DNA of 64,000 nt. Origin: an uncultured Paracoccus sp. Its GTDB lineage: Bacteria > Pseudomonadota > Alphaproteobacteria > Rhodobacterales > Rhodobacteraceae. The stretch spans positions 1-64,000 of the forward strand of contig CAKTBJ010000001.1 in NCBI GenBank assembly GCA_934533075.1, read 5' to 3'. Position numbers and translations under genes: made by a program. The notes below the pieces were generated by a model. That model was not told the DNA's origin. It saw only the letters and a list, made by a program, of their open reading frames with translations, and did no database searches. The first letter of the stretch is position 1. Each line of letters opens with the position of its first letter. Below are positions 8,131 through 16,341 of the stretch, one piece after another.

Positions 8131-9633
8131 ATGAAGATCGGAAAGACGCTGGCCCTGGCCGCGATCCTCGGCAGCACGGCACTGGCGGCGCAGGCCGCGA
8201 CGCTGCGCATCGGTCTGGAAAGCGATCCCGACGCGCTGGACCCGGCGAAAAGCCGCACCTTCGTCGGCCGCATCGTGTTCACCGCCCTGTGCGACAAGCT
8301 GATCGACGTGGCGCCGGACCTGACGCTGGTGCCGCAGCTCGCCACCGAATGGACCGTCTCCGAGGACGGGCTGACCGTGGACTTCACCCTGCGCGAGGGC
8401 GTCAAGTTCCATGACGGCACCGATTTCGACGCCGAGGCGGTCAAGGCCAACCTGACCCGCTCGCTGACGCTGGAGGACAGCGTGCGCAAGTCGGAGATCG
8501 CCTCGATCAAGGAGATCGAGGTGGTGGACCCGCTGCATGTCCGCCTGCATCTGAGCGCGCCGGACGCGCCGCTGCTGGCGCAGCTGGCCGACCGCGCCGG
8601 CATCATGCTGTCGCCGGCCACCTTCGACACCGATGTGGGCGCCAATCCGGTCTGCGCCGGCCCGTTCGCGTTCAAGTCCCGCGTGGCGCAGGACAAGATC
8701 GAGCTGGAGCGGTTCCCCGACTACTGGAATGCCGACGCGATCCATCTGGACGGCGTGACCTATCTGCCGATCCCGGATTCGACGGTGCGCTTCGCGAACC
8801 TGCAATCGGGCGACCTCGATCTGGTCAACCGGCTGGGCGCGACCGACGTGGATGCCGTCGAGGCCGCCGCGAATCTGCTCTTCGGCCGCGCCGACGGTCT
8901 GGGCTATCAGGGCATCACCTTCAACCTCGGCAATGGTCCCCGCGCCGACACGCCCTTCGGCAAGGATGCCCGCCTGCGCCGGGCGCTGTCGCTGGCCATC
9001 GACCGCGAGGCGATCAATCAGGTGGTCTTCTCGGGCCTGAACGCAGCCGCCAGTCAGTTCGTCTCGACCGCAAGCCCCTATTTCGACCCGGCCTTCCCCA
9101 TCCAGACCCGCGATGTCGAGGCCGCCCGCGCCCTGCTGGCCGAGGCCGGCTACCCGGACGGCATCAAGCTGGAATTCGACGTGCCGAACCGGCCCGAGAA
9201 CCTTCAGGTCGCGCAGATGATCCAGGCGATGGCCGCCGAGGCCGGCATCACCGTCGAGCTGGTCGCCAAGGAATTCGCCACGCTGGTCGCCGACGGCGCC
9301 GCCGGCGAGTTCGAGGCCGAATATATCGGCTGGTCGGGCCGTCTGGACCCGGATGGCAATATCTACAGCTTCGTGACCACCGGCTCGGGCTTCAACGATG
9401 CCGGCTATTCCAACCCCGAGGTGGACCGGCTGATGAACGAGGCCCGCGCCACCTCGGACATGGAGGCGCGCAAGGCGCTTTACCACGAGGCCAACGTGAT
9501 CCTGAACGAGGAGGCGCCGATCCTGTATCTCTACAGCGAGGCGTGGCTTTACGGCTTCACCGACAAGGTGCAGGGCTTTGCCCCCACCCCGGACGGCATG
9601 ATCCGCCTGCAAGGCGTCTCGCTGGCCGAGTGA
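8131..9633 (+). CDS. Peptide-type ABC importer, substrate-binding protein (SBP_bac_5)
   Basis: Periplasmic binding protein (500 aa) of the DppA/OppA/GsiB family. A Sec signal peptide ends near residue 22 (AAQA). The mature protein starts ATLRIGLESDPDALDPAKS, the usual first block, and continues with TLREGVKFHDGTDFDAEAVKANL, the family signature. CAGGAGA (8116-8122) precedes the ATG. It probably selects the operon's substrate, which I infer to be a gamma-glutamyl peptide or glutathione from the neighbouring transferase gene; the sequence itself does not prove this. Confidence 0.88.
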   Translation: MKIGKTLALAAILGSTALAAQAATLRIGLESDPDALDPAKSRTFVGRIVFTALCDKLIDVAPDLTLVPQLATEWTVSEDGLTVDFTLREGVKFHDGTDFDAEAVKANLTRSLTLEDSVRKSEIASIKEIEVVDPLHVRLHLSAPDAPLLAQLADRAGIMLSPATFDTDVGANPVCAGPFAFKSRVAQDKIELERFPDYWNADAIHLDGVTYLPIPDSTVRFANLQSGDLDLVNRLGATDVDAVEAAANLLFGRADGLGYQGITFNLGNGPRADTPFGKDARLRRALSLAIDREAINQVVFSGLNAAASQFVSTASPYFDPAFPIQTRDVEAARALLAEAGYPDGIKLEFDVPNRPENLQVAQMIQAMAAEAGITVELVAKEFATLVADGAAGEFEAEYIGWSGRLDPDGNIYSFVTTGSGFNDAGYSNPEVDRLMNEARATSDMEARKALYHEANVILNEEAPILYLYSEAWLYGFTDKVQGFAPTPDGMIRLQGVSLAE

Positions 9634-9640
9634 CACCACG

Positions 9641-9665
9641 GGCCGGGCGGCATCCCCGCCCGGCC
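9641..9665 (+). promoter_or_regulatory. Strong hairpin after the binding-protein stop
   Basis: GGCCGGGCGG (9641-9650) and CCGCCCGGCC (9656-9665) make a perfect 10-bp stem with a five-base loop, seven bases after the stop and within the operon. There is no T tract. It mirrors the hairpin at 3946-3973 behind the other plus-strand binding protein. Confidence 0.55.
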
Positions 9666-9694
9666 GAACCCCATCCCGAGGTGAAGGCCCCTTC

Positions 9695-10639
9695 ATGCTC
9701 AGCTATATGGCCCGCCGGCTGCTGATTACCGTTCCGACGCTGGTGCTGATCTCGATCTTCGTGTTCGCGCTGCAAAAGATGCTGCCCGGCGACCCGGTGC
9801 TGGCACTGGCCGGCGAGGACCGCGACCCCGAGACGCTGGCCCGCCTGCGCGAGCTGTATCGCCTGAACGATCCGCTGTGGATGCAATACCTGACCTGGAT
9901 CAAGGGCGCGGTGCAGGGCGATCTGGGGCGCAGCCTGCGCACCGGCATGCCGGTCACGGAAATGATCATCTCCAAGCTGCCGGTGACGCTGCAACTGGCG
10001 GTGATGTCGATGTTCTTCGCGGCGATCATCGGCATTCCGGCCGGCATCATCGCCGCCATCCGCAAGGGCCGCCCGGCCGATTACGCCGCCAACCTGGTGG
10101 CGCTGACCGGGCTGTCGGTGCCGAATTTCTGGCTGGGCATCATGCTGATCATGCTGGTCTCGGTGCGCTGGCAGCTGCTGCCGGCTTCGGGCTATGTCTC
10201 GCCGCTGGCCGATTTCTGGCAGTCGATGCGCACGATGCTGATGCCCGCCTTCGTGCTGGGCACCGGGCTGGCCGCCAGCCTGATGCGCCACACCCGCAGC
10301 GCCATGCTGTCGGTGATGCGGCAGGATTACGTGCGCACCGCCCGCGCCAAGGGCCTGCGCGAGGGCAGCGTGGTCATGCGCCACGGCTTTCGCAACGCGC
10401 TGACGCCCATCGTCACGCTGGCAGCGCTGCTGTTCGGCGAGCTGATCGCCGGCGCCGTGCTGACCGAGCAGATCTTCACCATCCCCGGCTTTGGCAAGAT
10501 GATCGTGGATGCGGTGTTCAACCGCGATTACCCGGTGGTGCAGGGCGTGGTGCTGTTCACCGCGCTGGGCTTCATCCTGATGAACCTGCTGGCCGACCTG
10601 GCCAACATGGCGCTGAACCCGCGACTGAGGGCCGGCTGA
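9695..10639 (+). CDS. Peptide-type ABC importer, permease (DppB family)
   Basis: Inner-membrane permease (314 aa). The N terminus MARRLLITVPTLVLISIFVFALQKMLPGDPV is the usual first membrane segment and GDP motif of DppB/GsiC. The binding-protein-dependent transport (EAA) loop is visible as DYVRTARAKGLREGSVVMRHGFRNALTP near residues 212-239. The stop overlaps the next start (TGATG). Confidence 0.9.
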   Translation: MLSYMARRLLITVPTLVLISIFVFALQKMLPGDPVLALAGEDRDPETLARLRELYRLNDPLWMQYLTWIKGAVQGDLGRSLRTGMPVTEMIISKLPVTLQLAVMSMFFAAIIGIPAGIIAAIRKGRPADYAANLVALTGLSVPNFWLGIMLIMLVSVRWQLLPASGYVSPLADFWQSMRTMLMPAFVLGTGLAASLMRHTRSAMLSVMRQDYVRTARAKGLREGSVVMRHGFRNALTPIVTLAALLFGELIAGAVLTEQIFTIPGFGKMIVDAVFNRDYPVVQGVVLFTALGFILMNLLADLANMALNPRLRAG

Positions 10640-11526
10640 TGACCGACATTCCCAACCCCACCGCGGCCGCCGTCGCCGCCCCCGCGCCGCGCCGTCCCAA
10701 AAGCCGTGCCTGGGCCAAGCTGCGGCGCCACCCCTCGGCCATCATCGGCGCGGTGCTGGTGGGGGTGTTCGTGGCGCTGGCGCTGCTGGCGCCGGTGCTG
10801 CCCATCGCCGACCCGAACCTGACCAACTGGGGCACGGTGCGGCTGGCGCCCTCGGCCGCGCATCCGCTGGGCACCGACGACCTCGGCCGCGACATTCTTT
10901 CGCGGATGATCTGGGGGGCGCGGGCCTCGTTGCAGGCGGGCGTGGTCGCCGTGGCCATCGCCATCGCCATCGGCGTGCCGCTGGGCATCGCAGCGGGCTA
11001 TTTCGGCGGCTGGGTGGATGCGGTCATCTCGCGCTGCACCGAGGCGCTGCTGGCCATCCCCTTCCTGATCCTCGCCATCGCGCTGGCCACCTTCCTGGGC
11101 CGGTCGCTGACCAATGCCATGATCGCCATCGGCATCGCGGCCACGCCGGTCTTCATCCGCCTGACCCGCGCGCAGGCGATCAACGTCGCCGCCGAGGATT
11201 ACGTGGAAAGCGCCCGCGCCATCGGCCTGTCGACCCGCGTGATCCTGACCCGCTATATCCTGCCCAACACGCTGCCGCCGATCCTGGTGCAGGCCACGCT
11301 GGCCGTGGCCAGCGCCGTGATCGCCGAGGCGTCGCTGTCCTTCCTCGGCCTCGGCCAGCAGGCGCCGAATGCCAGCTGGGGGGCGATGCTGGACGTGGCC
11401 AAGCGGTTCATGACGCAAGCGCCGTGGATGGCGCTGTGGCCGGGCATCGCCATCTTCCTGGTGGTGCTGGGCTTCAACCTGTTCGGGGACGGGCTGCGCG
11501 ACGCGCTCGACCCACGCGAAGACTGA
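10639..11526 (+). CDS. Peptide-type ABC importer, permease (DppC family)
   Basis: Second permease (295 aa). After a Pro/Ala-rich cytoplasmic N terminus comes a hydrophobic segment (IIGAVLVGVFVALALLAPVLP), the HPLGTDDLGRDILSRMIWGAR block that marks DppC/OppC proteins, and the EAA loop DYVESARAIGLSTRVILTRYILPN. The frame is open upstream, but the start overlapping the dppB-type stop is the only sensible one. The transferase gene follows 11 bases later. Confidence 0.9.
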   Translation: MTDIPNPTAAAVAAPAPRRPKSRAWAKLRRHPSAIIGAVLVGVFVALALLAPVLPIADPNLTNWGTVRLAPSAAHPLGTDDLGRDILSRMIWGARASLQAGVVAVAIAIAIGVPLGIAAGYFGGWVDAVISRCTEALLAIPFLILAIALATFLGRSLTNAMIAIGIAATPVFIRLTRAQAINVAAEDYVESARAIGLSTRVILTRYILPNTLPPILVQATLAVASAVIAEASLSFLGLGQQAPNASWGAMLDVAKRFMTQAPWMALWPGIAIFLVVLGFNLFGDGLRDALDPRED

Positions 11527-11537
11527 AAGGAACCGCA

Positions 11538-13328
11538 ATGACCGCCTTCACCACCCGCCCCGACATCCGGGGCACCTTCGGCACCGTGGCCTCGACGCAT
11601 TGGATCGCCTCGGCCGCCGGGATGGGTATCCTGGAGAAGGGCGGCAATGCCTTCGACGCCGCCGTGGCGACCGCGATGGTCTTGCAGGTGGTCGAGCCGC
11701 ATCTGAACGGTCCCGCCGGCGACCTGCCCGCCATCGTGCATCTGGCGGAAACCGGCGAGACCAAGGTGCTGTGCGGGCAGGGCGTGGCACCGAAGGGTGC
11801 GACGCTGGCGCATTACCGCGCGCTGCTGGGCGACGGGCTGATCCCCGGCTCGGGCCTGCTGGCCACCGTGGTGCCCGGCGCCTTCGACGGCTGGATGCTG
11901 ATGCTGCGCGACCACGGCAGCATGGAGCTGGCCGAGGTCATGGCCCCCGCCATCGCCTATGCAAGCGACGGCCACCCGGTGCTGCCGCGCGTGTCGGACA
12001 CCATCGCCGGGCTGGCGGAGTTCTTTCGCGCGGAATGGCCGAGTTCCGCCGCGACATGGATGCCGGGGGGCGAGGCCCCGGCGCCCTGGTCGCTGTTTCG
12101 CAATCCCGACCTCGCGGCAACGTATCAGCGCATCGTGGACGAGGCCGAGGGCGAGACCCGCGCGGCCCGCATCGACGCCGCCCGCCGCCTGTGGTCGCAG
12201 GGCTTCGTGGCCGATGCGATTTGCGATTACCTCACGGATGCCTGCGTGATGGATGTCTCCGGCAAGGCCCATGCCGGGGTGCTGTCGCGTGCCGACCTGG
12301 CCGGGTGGCAAGCGCATTGGGAGGCGCCGGTCAGCGTGGATTATCACGGCTGGACCGTCCACAAGCTGCCCACCTGGTCGCAAGGCCCGGTGCTGTTGCA
12401 GGCGCTGCAAATCCTGAAGAATTTCGACCTCGGCGCGATGGACCCGATGGGGGACGAGTTCACCCATACCGTGATCGAGGCGATGAAACTGGCCTATGCC
12501 GACCGCGAGGCCTATTACGGCGACCCGGATTTCTTCGAGGTGCCGGTGGACACCCTGCTGTCGGAGGCCTACGGCGCCGAACGCGCCAGGCTGATCGGCC
12601 CCGAGGCCAGCATGGAGCAGCGCCCCGGCCGCCTTCCGGGGCTGGAGCACCTGGCCGATGCCGCCATCGCCCGCGCCGCGCGGGATTTCGAGGCGGCGCG
12701 CGGCATTTCCGCCGGCGAGCCGACGATGGCCCACCTGACCGAGAAGCGCGGCGATACCGTGCATCTGGACGTGATCGACCGCTGGGGGAACATGGTCAGC
12801 TCGACCCCCTCGGGCGGCTGGCTGCAATCCAACCCGGTGATTCCGGGGCTGGGCTTCCCGCTGAACTCGCGCGCGCAGATGTTCTGGCTGGAGGACGGCC
12901 AGCCGCTGACCCTGCGCCCCGGCTCGCGCCCGCGCACCACGCTGACGCCCTCGATGGCGGAAAAGGACGGCGCCCGCATCGCCTTCGGGACGCCCGGCGG
13001 CGACCAGCAGGACCAGTGGCAACTGATCTGGTTCCTGCGCTATGTCCATCACGGGCTGGGCCTTCAGGAAAGCATCGACGCGCCGCTGTTCCACAGCCTG
13101 CATTTCCAGGCCAGCTTCTATCCGCGCGAATGCAAGCCCGGCGAGATGATGGTCGAGCCGAATCTCGGCGAGGCCACCATCGCGGCCCTGCGCGCGCGCG
13201 GCCACAAGGTGATCGTGGCCGAGCCGTGGAGCATCGGCCGCATGACCGCCGCAAGGCGCGATGCCGACGGCATGCTGACGGCGGCGGCGACGCCGCGCCT
13301 GATGCAGGCCTATGCGGTCGGGCGCTGA
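11538..13328 (+). CDS. Gamma-glutamyltransferase family protein
   Basis: Ntn-hydrolase of the gamma-glutamyltransferase family (596 aa), which self-cleaves and transfers or hydrolyses gamma-glutamyl groups from glutathione and related peptides. The expected nucleophile is Thr407 in the motif GDTVHLDVIDRWGNMVS, and PGSRPRTTLTPSM downstream is another family block. The N terminus (STHWIASAAGMGILEKGGNAFDAAVATAMVLQVVEP) is typical. There is no signal peptide, so it should act in the cytoplasm on imported substrate rather than in the periplasm like E. coli Ggt. AAAGGAA precedes the ATG. It sits in the operon of a peptide importer, supporting intracellular cleavage of imported gamma-glutamyl compounds. 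Hydrolase rather than transferase activity is possible. Confidence 0.82.
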   Translation: MTAFTTRPDIRGTFGTVASTHWIASAAGMGILEKGGNAFDAAVATAMVLQVVEPHLNGPAGDLPAIVHLAETGETKVLCGQGVAPKGATLAHYRALLGDGLIPGSGLLATVVPGAFDGWMLMLRDHGSMELAEVMAPAIAYASDGHPVLPRVSDTIAGLAEFFRAEWPSSAATWMPGGEAPAPWSLFRNPDLAATYQRIVDEAEGETRAARIDAARRLWSQGFVADAICDYLTDACVMDVSGKAHAGVLSRADLAGWQAHWEAPVSVDYHGWTVHKLPTWSQGPVLLQALQILKNFDLGAMDPMGDEFTHTVIEAMKLAYADREAYYGDPDFFEVPVDTLLSEAYGAERARLIGPEASMEQRPGRLPGLEHLADAAIARAARDFEAARGISAGEPTMAHLTEKRGDTVHLDVIDRWGNMVSSTPSGGWLQSNPVIPGLGFPLNSRAQMFWLEDGQPLTLRPGSRPRTTLTPSMAEKDGARIAFGTPGGDQQDQWQLIWFLRYVHHGLGLQESIDAPLFHSLHFQASFYPRECKPGEMMVEPNLGEATIAALRARGHKVIVAEPWSIGRMTAARRDADGMLTAAATPRLMQAYAVGR

Positions 13329-13349
13329 AACCGCGAAAAGGGACGGATC

Positions 13350-14180
13350 ATGGACAACATGACAACGGTGGCGCTGCTGCAACTGGCGGCGGTGGCGGTG
13401 GGTGCCGGCGTCGCGGGAGGCGTCCTCGCGGGGCTGCTGGGCGTGGGCGGCGGCATCGTCATCGTGCCGGCGCTGTATTTCGCCATGACGCTGGTGGGCT
13501 GGGACCCCGACCTGACCATGAAGGTGGCGGTGGCGACCTCGCTGTCCACGATCGTCTTCACCTCGCTGGCCTCGTCGCGGGCGCATTACCGGCGTGGGGC
13601 GGTGGATACGGCGCTGATCCGGCGCTGGGCGCCGTGGATCATCACCGGCGTGGTGCTGGGCAGCGCCATCGGCGGCTTCGTCTCCGGCAAGGTCTCGCTG
13701 GCGGTGTTCGCCACGGTGGCCCTGGTGGTCAGCTTCGACATGATCCTGCGCAAGGGCAGGGCCGAGCCGGAGCCGCGCGACTTCCCCCCCGCCGTCTGGG
13801 CCGGCTTCGGCATCTTCACCGGCGGGGTGTCGGCGCTGATGGGGATCGGCGGCGGCACCGTGGGCGTGCCGCTGCTGAACTTCCTCGGCTATGACATCCG
13901 GCGCGCGGTCGGCACCTCGACGGTGCTGGGTTTCCTGATCGGCGTGCCGGGGACCATCGGCTACATCATCACCGGCTGGGGGGCCGAGGGGCTGCCGCCC
14001 TTCTCGCTGGGCTATGTGAACCTGCTGGCGGCGGCGGTGGTGATCCCGCTGACGATGGTGTTCTCGCAGCTGGGGGCGAAACTGGCGCATACCATCCCGC
14101 GCCGGGCTTTGCGGCTGTGCTTCGGCGCCTTCCTGCTGCTGACCTCGCTGCGGATGTTCATGGACCTGCTGGGGGGCTGA
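13350..14180 (+). CDS. TauE/SafE family membrane exporter
   Basis: Integral membrane protein (276 aa) of the TauE/SafE (former DUF81) family, with about seven or eight hydrophobic segments. The family repeat appears twice, as AGLLGVGGGIVIVPAL near residue 30 and ALMGIGGGTVGVPLL near residue 165. Members export sulfite, sulfoacetate or other organosulfur anions. Its place behind the gamma-glutamyltransferase suggests removal of a sulfur product from cysteine or another thiol released from a gamma-glutamyl peptide; this is inference. A single base separates it from the regulator gene. Confidence 0.82.
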   Translation: MDNMTTVALLQLAAVAVGAGVAGGVLAGLLGVGGGIVIVPALYFAMTLVGWDPDLTMKVAVATSLSTIVFTSLASSRAHYRRGAVDTALIRRWAPWIITGVVLGSAIGGFVSGKVSLAVFATVALVVSFDMILRKGRAEPEPRDFPPAVWAGFGIFTGGVSALMGIGGGTVGVPLLNFLGYDIRRAVGTSTVLGFLIGVPGTIGYIITGWGAEGLPPFSLGYVNLLAAAVVIPLTMVFSQLGAKLAHTIPRRALRLCFGAFLLLTSLRMFMDLLGG

Positions 14181-14181
14181 G

Positions 14182-14838
14182 ATGCCGGCCGAGGACGAGG
14201 TGATCCGCGCCCTCGCGCCGCTGCTGGCCCGCGCCGCCGCCGGCGACGGCCGCCTGCCGGCCGAACGCAGCCTGTCCGAAACCCTCGGCATTCCCCGCCG
14301 CCGGCTGCGGCTGGCGCTGGACGAGCTGGCGCGGCGCGGGGCGCTGTTCCGCCGGCGCGGGCAAGGCACCTGGGTCGCGCCGCCGCCGCCCTCCGACAAG
14401 GCCCGCCCGCGCCTGCTGGCCGGGCGGCTGACGCTGGCGCAGCTGATGGATGTGCGCCGGCAGGTCGAACCGCGGCTGGCCGAGCTGGCGGCGCTGAATG
14501 CCGGGGCGGAAGACCTGGCGGCGCTGGAGGCGCTGATGATCCGCACCCGCAGCACCGAGGCGCCGGCCGATTACGACCTCGCCGACGAGGTGTTCCATTA
14601 CCGCATCGCCGAACTGGCCGGAAATGCGCTGTTTCTGGAAATCTACGACCTGATCCGCCAGACCCGGCACGAATCCGACTGGCGTATCCGCCGCGAACGG
14701 ATCAACCGGCCCGCCCTGCTGCGCGTGCTGGGCCGGCAGCATGGCCGCATCTTCGAGGCGATCGCCTCCGGCGACAGCGCCGAGGCCGGGCGGGCGCAGC
14801 TGGCGCATATGGATTTCGTCGCCAGCACGATCCGCTAG
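14182..14838 (+). CDS. GntR-family regulator with FCD domain
   Basis: Transcription regulator (218 aa) with an N-terminal winged helix (LPAERSLSETLGIPRRRLRLALDELARRGAL, residues 25-55) and a C-terminal all-helical FCD domain. The FCD metal/ligand pattern is visible as D(E)VFHYRIAE, RQHGRIFEAI and a final AHM. Such proteins are usually repressors released by a carboxylate ligand. It is the last gene of the operon, so it probably binds the palindrome at 6010-6030 and controls its own operon. Confidence 0.88.
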   Translation: MPAEDEVIRALAPLLARAAAGDGRLPAERSLSETLGIPRRRLRLALDELARRGALFRRRGQGTWVAPPPPSDKARPRLLAGRLTLAQLMDVRRQVEPRLAELAALNAGAEDLAALEALMIRTRSTEAPADYDLADEVFHYRIAELAGNALFLEIYDLIRQTRHESDWRIRRERINRPALLRVLGRQHGRIFEAIASGDSAEAGRAQLAHMDFVASTIR

Positions 14839-14843
14839 GCCCG

Positions 14844-14859
14844 GCGGTCAGAACCGCCG
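14844..14859. terminator. Short inverted repeat between convergent genes
   Basis: GGCGGT (14844-14849), four-base loop, ACCGCC (14854-14859) lies at the 3' ends of the converging GntR and small membrane-protein genes. It may act as a bidirectional terminator but lacks a clear T tract. Confidence 0.35.
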
Positions 14860-15213
14860 CCGCCCGTGCGTGGCCCGCCGCCAGGCCACCGCGAAGGCCC
14901 CGATCCCCGCCCCGGTCAGCGCCAGGTTGATCAGTGCCGACAGCGCCTGTTGCCGCCCGGCCGCGTCCAGCGCATCGCTGGCGGTCAGTGCCTCGGCCCC
15001 CTCGCGCCGGGCATCCATCATCTTGACCATCGCCCGGCGGGCACAGAGCGGCAGCAGCTCGGCCAGCGCGCGCGCATCGGCATCGTGGTCGGCATGCACC
15101 ACCGCCTCGCAGCGCAGCCGCTCGTCCAGCGTCACGTTGCGGTCCAGAAACTGGCGCCAGGAGGCCAGCGCCAGCATCGCCAGCCCCAGCGCGATGAATA
15201 GCCAGACCTTCAT
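14848..15213 (-). CDS. Small hypothetical membrane protein
   Basis: Unrecognised protein of 121 aa. The frame can be extended to 15273, but the Met at 15213 starts directly with a membrane segment (MKVWLFIALGLAMLALASW) and is preferred, although only a weak GGGG lies upstream. The middle is charged and alpha-helical, with three Cys in the region around RCEAVVHADHDADARALAELLPLC. A second hydrophobic segment (ALSALINLALTGAGIGAFAVAW) lies near the C terminus, giving a hairpin topology with a periplasmic centre. It lies downstream of the amino-sugar operon on the same strand, but a 63-base gap separates them and the link may be accidental. Confidence 0.55.
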   Translation of the reverse strand: MKVWLFIALGLAMLALASWRQFLDRNVTLDERLRCEAVVHADHDADARALAELLPLCARRAMVKMMDARREGAEALTASDALDAAGRQQALSALINLALTGAGIGAFAVAWRRATHGRRRF

Positions 15214-15276
15214 GGCATGCGCCCCATGCGACCCCTGCCCCGCAAAGGTTAACGCAAAACCGCGCCCCGGCATAGG

Positions 15277-16341
15277 CTAAGGGGCGATGCGGGCCTCGGT
15301 GGCGGGGTCGAACAGGTGCAGGACCGCCGGATCGGCGGTGAACCAGCGGGTTTCGCCGGGGCTGGCGGGCAGGCGCTCATGCGTCTGCACGGTCAGCTCG
15401 CGCCCGTTCCTGCGGCCTTGCAGCCAGGTCTCGGCCCCGGTCGGCTCGACATTGAAGATCTGCATGGCAATCCCCTCGCCCTCGGCGGCGGGGCGCAGAT
15501 GCTCGGGGCGCACGCCCAGCGTGACCGTGCCGCTGCGCGTGGCGGGGCCGGGCAGGGTCAGGCTTTCGCCGCCGCCCAGATCGGCGCGGCTGCTGCCCAC
15601 GGTCAGCGCGGCCTCCAGGAAATTCATCGCCGGCGAGCCGATGAAGCCGGCCACGAACAGGTTCTGCGGATGGTCGTAGAGGTCCAGCGGCGTGCCCATC
15701 TGGGCCACATGCCCCTCGCGCATGACCACGACCAGATCGGCCATCGTCATCGCCTCGATCTGGTCATGGGTGACGTGGATGATCGTCGCCCCAAGGCGGC
15801 GGTGCATGGCCTTCAGCTCGGCCCGCATCTGAACCCGCAGCTTGGCGTCGAGGTTGGAGAGCGGCTCGTCGAACAGGAACACCTTGGGCTGGCGGACGAT
15901 GGCCCGGCCCATCGCCACCCGCTGCCGCTGGCCGCCCGAAAGCTGGCGCGGATAGCGGTCCAGAAACTCCGTCAGGCCCAGGATCTGCGCCGCGCCCTCG
16001 ACGGCGGCGGCGATCTCGGCCCTGGACTTGCCCAGCAGGCGCAACGAAAAGCCCATGTTCTGCGCCACGGTCATATGCGGATAAAGCGCATAGTTCTGGA
16101 ACACCATCGCGATGTCGCGGCTCTTGGGGGCGACCTCGTTGATGACGCGGCCGTCGATGGCGATGGTGCCGGCGGTGATCTCCTCCAGCCCGGCGATCAT
16201 GCGCAGGATGGTGGATTTCCCGCAGCCCGAGGGGCCGACCAGCGCCACGAAGGCGCCGTCGGGGATGGAAAAGGACACGCCGTGGATGGCCTCGTGCTGG
16301 CCGTAGGTCTTGCGCAGGTCGGTGATGTCAACCGAGGCCAT
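15277..16341 (-). CDS. ugpC: Sugar ABC importer ATPase (MsmX/UgpC type)
   Basis: ATPase (354 aa) of the CUT1 carbohydrate importer family. Walker [10 protein letters not shown] is at residues 36-44, signature LSGGQRQ at 134-140 and Walker B FLFDEP at 155-160. A C-terminal TOBE/OB regulatory region follows (GVRPEHL near residue 280). The ATG at 16341 has a good AAAGGAAA site; longer frames reach into the epimerase gene. It overlaps the epimerase 3' end by 14 bases and is the last gene of the transport operon. The name reflects family only; the operon context points to an amino sugar, not glycerol 3-phosphate. Confidence 0.88.
   Translation of the reverse strand: MASVDITDLRKTYGQHEAIHGVSFSIPDGAFVALVGPSGCGKSTILRMIAGLEEITAGTIAIDGRVINEVAPKSRDIAMVFQNYALYPHMTVAQNMGFSLRLLGKSRAEIAAAVEGAAQILGLTEFLDRYPRQLSGGQRQRVAMGRAIVRQPKVFLFDEPLSNLDAKLRVQMRAELKAMHRRLGATIIHVTHDQIEAMTMADLVVVMREGHVAQMGTPLDLYDHPQNLFVAGFIGSPAMNFLEAALTVGSSRADLGGGESLTLPGPATRSGTVTLGVRPEHLRPAAEGEGIAMQIFNVEPTGAETWLQGRRNGRELTVQTHERLPASPGETRWFTADPAVLHLFDPATEARIAP

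Noticed and set aside
11253..14555. Minus-strand open frame of 1100 codons
   Set aside because: Antisense to the permease, gamma-glutamyltransferase, TauE and GntR genes, all of which have clear family motifs. The antisense product has none.
15277..16341. Glycerol-3-phosphate transport as the role of the UgpC-type ATPase
   Set aside because: The family name is shared by many CUT1 ATPases; the operon carries amino-sugar genes and no glycerophosphodiesterase.
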